From positions 229,888-293,887 of the forward strand of contig JAHCHG010000006.1 in NCBI GenBank assembly GCA_026129865.1: a DNA stretch of 64,000 bases, written 5' to 3'. A program made the translations under genes and the position numbers. Shown here one piece after another: positions 1 to 7,583 of this stretch. Position 1 is the stretch's first letter. Every line of letters starts with the position of its first letter. Source of the stretch: Pyrinomonadaceae bacterium (lineage in GTDB: Bacteria; Acidobacteriota; Blastocatellia; Pyrinomonadales; Pyrinomonadaceae). The notes under the pieces were generated by a model that did no database searches, was not told the origin of the DNA, and saw only the letters and a program-made list of their open reading frames with translations.

Positions 1-1
1 T

Positions 2-406
2 CCCGAGGTGGAAAAAGTGCTCAGCGATTTCGAATTCTTCGCGATGAGTTTTCCCGGTACCGAGGGGTTTGAGAAAAACCTTGAGTTTCGGCGAATTCTG
101 CCCGGCAAACTGCCTGCTTCCGAAGATGGATTAGGCTCCAAGACGATCAACGGCGGAGTAATTAATGGAAAAGCGATTTCGCTTGTAAGTCCGAGATTGC
201 CTTATGCGCCGGGTTACCGCGGCTCGGTTTCCGTCCAGGTCTTGATCGATGAAAACGGTAAGGTTGTGAATGCAAAGGCGATCAGCAAGGGCGACCCCGT
301 TATCGCACAAGCCTGTGAAGAAGCAGCACTGCGGTCGCGGTTCCAACCGACCGAACTAAACGGACAAAAGGTAAAGGTCAGCGGAATAATTACCTATGCT
401 TACTGA
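2..406 (+). CDS. TonB-family protein, C-terminal domain (5' truncated)
   Basis: The reading frame is open from the window edge, so the true start lies outside and the GTG at position 8 need not be used. The visible 134 residues end in a TonB C-terminal domain: a YAPGYRGSVSVQVLIDENGK stretch, an AxxxGDP turn, an AAL...FQPTELNGQKVKVSG stretch and the final ITYAY strand, which match the usual spacing of this fold. Proteins of this family pass proton-motive energy to outer-membrane receptors or serve as periplasmic binding modules. The missing N-terminus would show whether an inner-membrane anchor is present. The family call is fairly safe; its partner is unknown, although a TonB-dependent receptor lies 11 kb away. 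Confidence 0.75.
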   Translation, partial: PEVEKVLSDFEFFAMSFPGTEGFEKNLEFRRILPGKLPASEDGLGSKTINGGVINGKAISLVSPRLPYAPGYRGSVSVQVLIDENGKVVNAKAISKGDPVIAQACEEAALRSRFQPTELNGQKVKVSGIITYAY

Positions 407-468
407 GACAGGATGTAGGAAATAATTTTATGTTTGCGGCGGCTGTCGATGTATTCGAACCGATGGCA

Positions 469-613
469 GAAACGCGACCGCCAGGGAGCGTGCTGTTGAT
501 TCTTTTTGCTATCGTTTCTTGAGTTTAGAGAGATCAAGGGTGCGGACGGTTCTCGGGGGCAATTATCTATTGCGGTGCGAGAGTTTTGGCACGCTCCCTG
601 GCGGTCGCGTTTC
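469..613. repeat. Hairpin element copy 1 (REPIN/MITE-like)
   Basis: A perfect 25-bp inverted repeat bounds the element: 469-493, with core GCGACCGCCAGGGAGCGTGC, pairs with 589-613. The enclosed roughly 95 bases contain TTTCTTGAGTTTAGAGAGAT and GCAATTATCT, both repeated in copy 2. No reading frame crosses it convincingly. The structure resembles a REPIN or a non-autonomous mobile element; no transposase is nearby. Confidence 0.75.
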
Positions 614-652
614 AGCCCTTAATTCTTCGAATTTTCGACGTCAAGAAAGGCA

Positions 653-799
653 GAAACGCGACCGCTAGGGAGCGTGCTGTTGATTCTTATTACGATCGTT
701 TCTTGAGTTTAGAGAGATGCAAGAGTCGCGGACGTTCTTATGCGGCAATTATCTTTTGCGATGCGAGAGTTTTGGCACGCTCCCTAACGGTCGCGTCTC
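653..799. repeat. Hairpin element copy 2 (REPIN/MITE-like)
   Basis: This is a diverged direct copy of the element at 469-613, offset by 184 bp. The terminal inverted repeats are 653-677 and 775-799 and pair at 23 of 25 positions. Compared with copy 1, one C/G stem pair has become T/A on both arms, which keeps the pairing. Flanking TCAGCCCTT-ATTCTTCGAA is also duplicated, so the repeated unit is longer than the hairpin. Confidence 0.72.
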
Positions 800-899
800 A
801 GCCCTTTATTCTTCGAACTTCCGCATATAAACAGATTTAATAAATTACCAACAAAAATCTAAACAATGCGCATTGCTGAACAGGGCTTAGTTTTCGCAT

Positions 900-3683
900 T
901 TATGCGCTCAACCGTTTTATCGCGTCGACTAGATATGCGTCCTCAAACGGTTTCGACAAATATTCCGAAACGCCGAGTTCGACGGCTTTCATTCTGTGTT
1001 TTTCGCCGGCGCGGGATGTGATCATGACAACCGGAATATGTTTCAGCTTGTCGTTTCGCTTTAGCGACGCGAGCAGTTCATATCCGTCCATCTGCGGCAT
1101 TTCAACGTCGGTTAAAATAACGCACGGAAGTTCACGCGAATTCTGCAGAATTTCGAGAGCCTCCAATCCGTCTTTTGCGACGACCGGCAGCCAATCGGCA
1201 TTTTTGATAACTTTCGAGGTTAGATGGCGCACGCTCGGGCTGTCGTCGACGATCATCACGCTGGTCTGCGGTTTTATCTCGATCTCCGTCTGAATGACCG
1301 GCTTTTTCGCGTTCAGATTTCTCGTCGTCAGCAGATACATGAGATCCAGAACCGGAACGACGCTGCCGTCCCCGAGAATCGTTGCGCCGAGAAGTTCCGA
1401 CATCGATTTCAGCGGATTGCCCAAAGGTTTGACGGCGATCTCTTCAGGTCGAAGAATTTGATCGACGATCATTGCGCAAGGTTTTTCGCTGGTTTCAATA
1501 AGAAGCAGCGGCACATTTTCTGCGTTTGTAACCGGAATTGAAGGCATGCCGAGCATTTCGCTCAGATGAACGACGCGGTAAACGGTATCACCAAGCTGAA
1601 TCGAACGTTCACGCGTAACTTTGTTCAAATATTCCGTCGGACATTCGCAGATATGTTTGACCAGACGAAGCGGAAACGCAAACGTTTGCTTATCGGCTTT
1701 GACAAGCAAAGCGCGCGTAACGGCAAGCGCCATCGGCATTCTGATCGTAAAAGTTGAGCCTTTCTGCGGCTCGGTATGGATCAAAACCGTGCCTTGATGT
1801 CGTTGGATCTGCGTTTTGACGATGTTCATCCCGACGCCGCGTCCGGAAACGTAATTTACGTCCTCGGCGGTCGTGAGACCGGGAAGAAAGATCAGCGAAA
1901 GCGCATCTTCGTCGCTCATTTCTAACGCTTCTTCATTCGTCAAAAATCCTTTTTCGACCGCTTTCGATTTCAACACGGAAGCCGAAATTCCGCGACCGTC
2001 ATCGCTGATGGTAACGACGATATGCGTTCCTTCGCTGACCGCGCGGATAACGATGCGACCCGATTCGGGTTTTCCGACCAAGCGGCGCGTTTCCGGTGCC
2101 TCGACGCCGTGTGCTATCGCATTTCGGATGACGTGAAGCAGCGGTTCGACGAGTGAATCGAGGATTTGCGTGTCGACTTCAAGATTTTCACCTTCTATCG
2201 AAAGTTCGGCAAATTTGCCCTCTTCTTCGGCGGTTACGCGAACCGTCCGCTGCAGACGCGGAAGGAGCGAACCGAATTTAACCATTCTTAGACGTAAAAG
2301 TTTTTCCTGCATTTCATCGATCAAACCGCGCTGTGTGTCGAACAAAGTTTCGAAATTGCTTTGCAGAATATCGAGCTTGTAGTTGATCGCAGCCGTATCA
2401 GCCGTCGTTTCAATCAGTTCGCGAGTCGTTTGGTTAAAATCGGTGTAATTGTCAAATTCCAGCGAATCGAACGAATTTGCGTCGGAAACGGAGGTTTGGC
2501 TGAACCGCGAAGGGAAATTACCAAAACCCGTGATCTGCGGCTGAGTTCGCATTCGAGAATTATTCGCGGCAAGCAGATCAGCCTGAAAATCGGTTTCGAG
2601 CTTGGTTGTTGACGTTTGCAGACGACGCGTTGAATTGCTGAGTTCGGCGATCTGCTGTTCGAGTTCGGAAAGTCTCTGTTCAAATACCGAGCGGTTGATG
2701 ACCATTCCGCTGACGATCTTGACAAGGTCGTCGAGTTTTTCAAGCGACACGCGGACGATCGAACGGGTTTGATTAGCCGAAACCTGGGGCGTCGGTTCGC
2801 CGGATTCGACAGGAGCGGGAACTTCGCGTTTCTCGATAACCGGGACTTCGACATTTGTCGATTGTCCGGTCAGCATCGCCATTATGCTTTCGAACGTTTT
2901 GTAAATATTTTGAACCTTTTCGCTGGATTCCGGCGATGTTTCGCTGATCGTAAGCGATCGGAAACAATCGGTTGCGCTCGAAAGAAAATCAAAGATCAAA
3001 CGGCTGCCTTCAATGTTGTTGTCCGATATGTGATCGAGAAGATCTTCTACCTTATGCGCCGTTTCGGAAAGCTTTTTCAGACCGACGATGCCCGCAGAGC
3101 CTTTCAGCGTGTGCGCGTTGCGGCGAATTTCAAGCAATGCTTCGCGGTTGTTCGGCGCATTTTCGAGAAGGTCGAGATTGGCGTTGATATTTACCAGCAG
3201 ATCGTCCGCTTCGACGGCAAAGATCTCGAGCATTTCCTCGTCGATCTCAAATTCTTCAAAGCTGTCGAACGAATCTTCCGTAGACCTTTCGTTTTCGTCG
3301 GCGCCGACCTGGAGCGTATCGAACGATTCGTCGACAAAATCGGCTATGCTGTCCGGAAAATCATCGACGCTGAAAAGAAGCTGAGCGATCGCTTCTTCAA
3401 GTTCGGAAAGTTTATCCAGCAGATATCGCGACTGTTCGTCGGAAATAGGGCTTTTTGAAACGGAGAACAGTTTGAGTTCGCGTTCGAGTTCGCCGGCGAC
3501 ATTTTCGATCGGGGAAAGTTCGATCATCGCGGCGGCGTTCTTGATCGTTTGAATATGAGTTAAAGAAGTTTTCAGTTCGGAATTTCCGTTCACTTCCTGA
3601 GTGCTTACCAAAATTCCACTGCGGATGGAGGGCAAATAACTCTCTACTTCTTCTATAAATCCCTGCAATAATGTGTTGTCCAT
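900..3683 (-). CDS. Hybrid chemotaxis histidine kinase CheA with C-terminal receiver
   Basis: This 927-residue protein is the kinase core of a chemosensory array. Residues 1-105 look like a degenerate Hpt helical bundle without the histidine motif. Residues about 145-235 are a canonical Hpt with HTLKGSAG (His191). A dimerisation segment lies near 305-480 with a long, partly low-complexity insert. The ATPase has the N box HVIRNAIAHG (Asn521), DDGRG (561-565) and GRGVGM (614-619). A CheW-like domain covers about 650-790. A receiver covers 805-927 with Asp813/814, acceptor Asp859 and Lys911. This layout is that of PilL/ChpA, FrzE and PixL-type hybrids, not of flagellar CheA. It is the last gene of a five-gene minus-strand operon, 79 bp after the MCP gene. 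No CheR, CheB or separate CheY is present in view. Confidence 0.93.
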   Translation of the reverse strand: MDNTLLQGFIEEVESYLPSIRSGILVSTQEVNGNSELKTSLTHIQTIKNAAAMIELSPIENVAGELERELKLFSVSKSPISDEQSRYLLDKLSELEEAIAQLLFSVDDFPDSIADFVDESFDTLQVGADENERSTEDSFDSFEEFEIDEEMLEIFAVEADDLLVNINANLDLLENAPNNREALLEIRRNAHTLKGSAGIVGLKKLSETAHKVEDLLDHISDNNIEGSRLIFDFLSSATDCFRSLTISETSPESSEKVQNIYKTFESIMAMLTGQSTNVEVPVIEKREVPAPVESGEPTPQVSANQTRSIVRVSLEKLDDLVKIVSGMVINRSVFEQRLSELEQQIAELSNSTRRLQTSTTKLETDFQADLLAANNSRMRTQPQITGFGNFPSRFSQTSVSDANSFDSLEFDNYTDFNQTTRELIETTADTAAINYKLDILQSNFETLFDTQRGLIDEMQEKLLRLRMVKFGSLLPRLQRTVRVTAEEEGKFAELSIEGENLEVDTQILDSLVEPLLHVIRNAIAHGVEAPETRRLVGKPESGRIVIRAVSEGTHIVVTISDDGRGISASVLKSKAVEKGFLTNEEALEMSDEDALSLIFLPGLTTAEDVNYVSGRGVGMNIVKTQIQRHQGTVLIHTEPQKGSTFTIRMPMALAVTRALLVKADKQTFAFPLRLVKHICECPTEYLNKVTRERSIQLGDTVYRVVHLSEMLGMPSIPVTNAENVPLLLIETSEKPCAMIVDQILRPEEIAVKPLGNPLKSMSELLGATILGDGSVVPVLDLMYLLTTRNLNAKKPVIQTEIEIKPQTSVMIVDDSPSVRHLTSKVIKNADWLPVVAKDGLEALEILQNSRELPCVILTDVEMPQMDGYELLASLKRNDKLKHIPVVMITSRAGEKHRMKAVELGVSEYLSKPFEDAYLVDAIKRLSA

Positions 3684-3762
3684 AAAATTGAATGGCGTTT
3701 GTTAGGGAGAACTGATGGGGTAGATCGAATCAACAAAAACGTTCCGGTTGTGAGTGAAAGTT

Positions 3763-5286
3763 TTAGTTGACGTATGAATTACCGCCGGCATTGAGCGGTT
3801 TTCGTGGAAGATTTTTGTCTTCCGGAAGTTTGAACGGAGCGATCGAACCGCGGAGTTCGTCCGAAAGCGCAACCAGCATTTTTACCGAATCCGCCGCGCG
3901 GTTCGATCCGACGTTGACGAGTTCGGTAACTTTTGAAATGTTCGACATCGCGTTTGAAATATCTTCAGCACTTGTCGCCTGGCGTTTGGCGGACTCGGAA
4001 ATTGATTGGATAAGCTCCGCGAGCCGGGTCGAAACCTGTTCGATCTCGACAAGCGCGCTTCCGGCTTTGTCGGCTAGGGTCGAACCGACGACTACTTCAT
4101 GGATCGTTTCTTCCATCGAAGCGACTACTTCTTTCGTTTCAAACTGGATCGTTCGCGTCAGATTTGCGATCTGCTGAGTCATTCGATTTGAGCGTTCGGC
4201 AAGTCTTTCAACTTCCTCAGCTACGAATCCGAAACCGATGCCCGCTTCGCCGGCGGCTGACGCTTGAAGCGAAGCATTGAGCGCGAGCAGACTCGTTCTG
4301 TCCGAGAGGTCGTCGATCATTTGCACGATCTGGCTGATCTCCTGTGAACGTTCGCCAAGCTTTTTGATACGTTTGGCGGTTTCCTGCACCTGATTGCGGA
4401 TACCGTTCATTGCGTTAATATTGTCCTGCATCGCCTTCGATCCGTAGCGCGCGTTGTTTAACGAATCGCCGGCAACCTGTGCAGACAGCGATGCGTTGTT
4501 CGAAACTTCCTGAATCTGGATCGCCATATTCGAGATGGCAGCAGTCGTCCGCGTGATCTGCGAAGCCTGCGCCTCGCTTCCTTTTGCGAGCTGTTCGGTG
4601 GTGTCGTTGATCGAATTTGCCGAAGAACTGACCTGAAACGTTACGTCCTTTACCTGTTTGATCAGCGAACGAAGCTCTTTTGTCATGTGGTTGAAGGCTT
4701 CGGCGATCTCGCCGGTCATTTCGGAGGAAACCTCAGCCTGAACGGTCAGATCGCCTTCGGCAACTTCGGAAACTTCGCGCAAAAGTTTAAGAATAGCGTG
4801 CTGAAGACGATCGCGTTCTTCTTCTGTCTGAACGAGTAGTCGAAGTTTATCGATCATGTTCTGCAGAGACTTTCCGAAAACGTCGGTTTCGGATCGAAGT
4901 GCGACCGTTACCGAAAGATCTCCGGTCGCGATCTGATCGACCTTCAAAGCCTTGCTATGGAGATAATCCGAAATTTCCCGAAGCGACAGGATCAGATCGC
5001 TGCCCGGTTCGATATCTTCGCCGAGCAGTTCGCCGTTCGCTATCTGATGAGCCAGTTCCGATGCTTCGGATAACTGGCGGTTAGATTTGAAGTTTGCAAC
5101 GGTCAACGCTGCGAGCGAAAAAACTCCAAGAATGGCGCCGACGACAATGCAGGCGGCACCGCTCAGCTGCACAGCGCTTTTGTTCACGAATGCCGCAGCG
5201 GTCATAACGCCGCCGGCAATGAGTAGAAAGATCGCGAGGAGCGAAGTAAGTTTTGTGATCAGATTTAAGAGCAAATTTTGCTGCAT
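3763..5286 (-). CDS. Methyl-accepting chemotaxis protein 1 (no periplasmic domain)
   Basis: The protein has 507 residues. Two membrane helices (about 13-33 and 41-65) are joined by only a few residues, so there is no periplasmic ligand domain. HAMP-like helices follow (about 65-205), then a long coiled-coil signalling domain. Its tip RTSLLALNASLQASAAGEAG and the returning helix VAEEVERLAERS match the MCP hairpin that binds CheA and CheW. The layout resembles PilJ-type receptors without their sensor. An AGGA ribosome site lies 7 bases before the ATG. It sits 18 bp after the second receptor gene and before cheA. What it senses is unknown; signals may reach it through the membrane or HAMP domains. 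Confidence 0.9.
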   Translation of the reverse strand: MQQNLLLNLITKLTSLLAIFLLIAGGVMTAAAFVNKSAVQLSGAACIVVGAILGVFSLAALTVANFKSNRQLSEASELAHQIANGELLGEDIEPGSDLILSLREISDYLHSKALKVDQIATGDLSVTVALRSETDVFGKSLQNMIDKLRLLVQTEEERDRLQHAILKLLREVSEVAEGDLTVQAEVSSEMTGEIAEAFNHMTKELRSLIKQVKDVTFQVSSSANSINDTTEQLAKGSEAQASQITRTTAAISNMAIQIQEVSNNASLSAQVAGDSLNNARYGSKAMQDNINAMNGIRNQVQETAKRIKKLGERSQEISQIVQMIDDLSDRTSLLALNASLQASAAGEAGIGFGFVAEEVERLAERSNRMTQQIANLTRTIQFETKEVVASMEETIHEVVVGSTLADKAGSALVEIEQVSTRLAELIQSISESAKRQATSAEDISNAMSNISKVTELVNVGSNRAADSVKMLVALSDELRGSIAPFKLPEDKNLPRKPLNAGGNSYVN

Positions 5287-5304
5287 TTGGTTATCCTCGG
5301 AAAA

Positions 5305-6873
5305 TTACGTTGCAAATGTCGTTTCAAACTGCGGAGCTTCAAGCGGTTCGGTTTCTTCCATTTCAGCCGTGATCTGCTGCTTCGCTGGTGATTTAAAGCC
5401 TTCGACCGAAAATTGGAGATTTTGCAGAGAATTTGATGCGGATTTTATCTTCGTTTCGGTCTGACGGAGCATTTCTACGATGTTTTCGTTTTCGCTGATC
5501 GATTGCGAAAATGTCGCGAACGCCTGATCGGTTTCTTCGGATTTTTCTTCGGAAATTGCGAAGATCTTTGCCTGCAGATTGAGAATCGTACCGACGTATT
5601 TTTCGAGCTCGCTCAAGGCATCGCCGGTTTCGATCGCAAATTTTGAAAGATTTGCGACCTCACCGACAGTTTTTTGCAGCGATCGTTCGACTTCGTTGAT
5701 CTCGGCGGTGATCGTTTTGTTGATCTGCGAAACGTGCTTTTTAGAATTTTCCGCGCGGGTTGCAAGCCGTTCGACCTCCTCTTCGAGGATCGCAAATCGT
5801 TTTCCTTGTTCCGTAACTTCGCCTGCCTGGATCGACGCGTTAAGTGCGATCATATTCGTCCGCTGCGCCAGATCGCCGACTGCTTTTGCGACCTTTCCGA
5901 TCTCCTGCGAACGTTCGTTCAAACGCCCGATCTTGCGGACGCATTCCTGCAAAAGTTTTCGAAGCTCGCCGACTGCCGCCAGGTTTTCCTGCGCCGTGTT
6001 CGATCCGTTTCTGGCTTTTTCGATCGACGATTTTGCGGAAACCACCGATCCGGCAAGCTCGGCGACAATGCGCTGAACGCTTTTCGGAATCTGGCTCAGA
6101 GGAAGCTGCGCCTGCGTCATTTTATACGCCGTCAGTTCGCTCTGTTCGATCATCATTCCGATAAGGCGCTGTGAGTCAGATGTCGAATCCTGCGCCAGGT
6201 GCGAATAATTTCGAACCGTTTCGCTCAACATGCTGATCTGATCAAGAAGGTAGCGAAGTGTTTCGGAAATTTCCTTTGTCTGTTCAATTCCTTCGGAGAT
6301 CTCAACCGAAAAATTGCCGTCTTTTACATTTGAAGTTTCCGAACTCATTCGCGCGAGCGCCGATTCGAGCCGTTCGAGTTCCTGTTTTGCATTGATAGAT
6401 TCGGTCACTTTTGCGAGGAGCTTCTTAAATGAGTTGCTTAAACGGTCCGAATTTTCGAGCGGCGCGAGTGCAACGTTAAGGTTTCCGTTCGCTACCTTGT
6501 CCATCATGCCGACAAGGTTTTGGATCTGCAGGTTGTTGCGATGTAGCGATTCTAAAAGCTCATCGGTTTCGGTCGATCCGGAAGTTTTCGGCATACTCGT
6601 CGATGAACCGCGTTCGAGACTTTTTGCCAGCAGAGAAACTTTCTCGATCGGGCTGACGACTTCGTTGGAAAGCCACCATCCGAAGATCATTACGGTAAAC
6701 GACAAAAACAGGAATGGTATGAAAACGGCATAGAACGTTTCTTCTATCACGAACGAAACGCCGAGGTACGAAACCATGCCGAAAGCGCTGATGAAAAACG
6801 CCAAAGCGCTGGTAGCGAGCCAGATCTTGCCTTTCAGCGAATTAAGTAAAGAATTTGCAGATTGTCGAGCCAT
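5305..6873 (-). CDS. Methyl-accepting chemotaxis protein 2, divergent signalling tip
   Basis: This 522-residue receptor is a paralogue of the downstream gene product. Membrane helices lie near 20-40 and 45-66 with almost no periplasmic loop, and a HAMP-like segment follows. The signalling hairpin is recognisable (RTNMIALNASIQAGEVTEQG, then EEEVERLATRAENS), but the usual small residues after the tip are replaced, as in AILEEEVERLA where most receptors have FAVVAxEVRxLA. It may act as a structural or modulatory partner for receptor 1. A GGAG site precedes the ATG. It lies 45 bp after the cheW stop. Receptor identity is secure; its activity is uncertain. Confidence 0.87.
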   Translation of the reverse strand: MARQSANSLLNSLKGKIWLATSALAFFISAFGMVSYLGVSFVIEETFYAVFIPFLFLSFTVMIFGWWLSNEVVSPIEKVSLLAKSLERGSSTSMPKTSGSTETDELLESLHRNNLQIQNLVGMMDKVANGNLNVALAPLENSDRLSNSFKKLLAKVTESINAKQELERLESALARMSSETSNVKDGNFSVEISEGIEQTKEISETLRYLLDQISMLSETVRNYSHLAQDSTSDSQRLIGMMIEQSELTAYKMTQAQLPLSQIPKSVQRIVAELAGSVVSAKSSIEKARNGSNTAQENLAAVGELRKLLQECVRKIGRLNERSQEIGKVAKAVGDLAQRTNMIALNASIQAGEVTEQGKRFAILEEEVERLATRAENSKKHVSQINKTITAEINEVERSLQKTVGEVANLSKFAIETGDALSELEKYVGTILNLQAKIFAISEEKSEETDQAFATFSQSISENENIVEMLRQTETKIKSASNSLQNLQFSVEGFKSPAKQQITAEMEETEPLEAPQFETTFAT

Positions 6874-6918
6874 ATTGTTCTCCGAAATGTTCCGGTTTGC
6901 GGAACCAACCGCTTTGCG

Positions 6919-7449
6919 CTAAAAGTCGAGAGCGAAAAGTTTCTGCGCGTCGATCAGGTGAATTTCCGATGATTTGTGAGTTGCTTTTGCGTAAACGCCG
7001 GGCAGTGCGTGATCTGAAAATCGTTCGATCTTGTCGTCGGCGATCGTCACGATCTCGCTGAATTTATCGATAATTACAGCGATCAAAGATGAGTCGGTTT
7101 CCGATCGGACAACGACCAATTTTGCTTTCGGCGAAACCAAAAGCGCGTCGTTGTTCCAAAGTTTTTGAAGATCGACAACAGAAATAATGTCGCTGCGAAA
7201 ATTCGTTATCCCGAGCAGCCACGGCGGTGTGTTCGGCAGCGAAGTGATCGCCAGCGGCTGAAAGATCTCGGCAACCTGACGCGAAGGGATCGCGCATGTG
7301 CCGGAATCGATAACAAAAACGATAAACTTCTCGCCCTGAACTTCGACCGCCATGTCGTCCGGAAAGAACGGATCGCTCAGGTCAAGCAGATCAAGCGACG
7401 AGAGGTCAAATTTGGCGGAATTTTCGTTTGGAAGTTCGATCATCGTCAT
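6919..7449 (-). CDS. CheW-like coupling protein
   Basis: A single CheW domain fills residues about 35-170 of this 176-residue protein. Typical pieces are KFIVFVIDSGTCAIPSRQV, a PWLLGITNFRSDIISVVDL stretch matching the CheW GxxNLRGxxxPVxDL consensus, and a late VxxIDAQKL strand. CheW links receptors to CheA. I chose the ATG at 7449 because the upstream in-frame TTG at 7506 adds a poorly conserved leader; neither start has a good ribosome site. It lies between the TPR-receiver gene and the first MCP gene, the same order as in PixG-PixI-PixJ-PixL type clusters. Confidence 0.85.
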   Translation of the reverse strand: MTMIELPNENSAKFDLSSLDLLDLSDPFFPDDMAVEVQGEKFIVFVIDSGTCAIPSRQVAEIFQPLAITSLPNTPPWLLGITNFRSDIISVVDLQKLWNNDALLVSPKAKLVVVRSETDSSLIAVIIDKFSEIVTIADDKIERFSDHALPGVYAKATHKSSEIHLIDAQKLFALDF

Positions 7450-7552
7450 AAAGGAATTGCAGATGTGATTGATGAGAGGATTTAGAGAAAATTCAGGGCT
7501 TTTCAATCGTCGGATGAAATTGCGTTTGATTGAAAAGCCCGATTATTGAGCG

Positions 7553-7583
7553 CGAATAACTTATTTTCCCGGCAAGTTATTCG
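7553..7583 (-). other. Intercistronic inverted repeat after the TPR-receiver gene
   Basis: Ten-base arms CGAATAACTT (7553-7562) and AAGTTATTCG (7574-7583) pair perfectly around an 11-base loop and overlap the stop codon of the upstream gene. No T tract follows on the minus strand, so this is more likely an RNA-stability, processing or attenuation element than a full terminator. Confidence 0.5.

Larger units (their letters stand above)
407..899. other. Gene-free stretch holding a tandem hairpin element
   Basis: No convincing gene lies here. The stretch is mostly two copies of an about 184-bp unit, annotated separately, each bounded by inverted repeats. The final 70 bases before the convergent cheA stop are AT-rich, and I see no clear terminator hairpin with a T tract in them. 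Confidence 0.6.

Noticed and set aside
589..605. Sigma-54-like TGGCAC inside the hairpin element
   Set aside because: TGGCACGCTCCCTGG lacks GC at the required 10-base distance, and the sequence is part of the inverted repeat arm.
586..840. 84-codon plus-strand frame in the left gap
   Set aside because: It consists of the hairpin repeat units, including both inverted repeat arms, and repeats itself within the protein.
2769..3458. 229-codon frame on the plus strand opposite cheA
   Set aside because: It is antisense to conserved Hpt and linker codons of cheA, shows no recognisable domain and is rich in Arg, Phe and Asp as expected from a mirrored frame.
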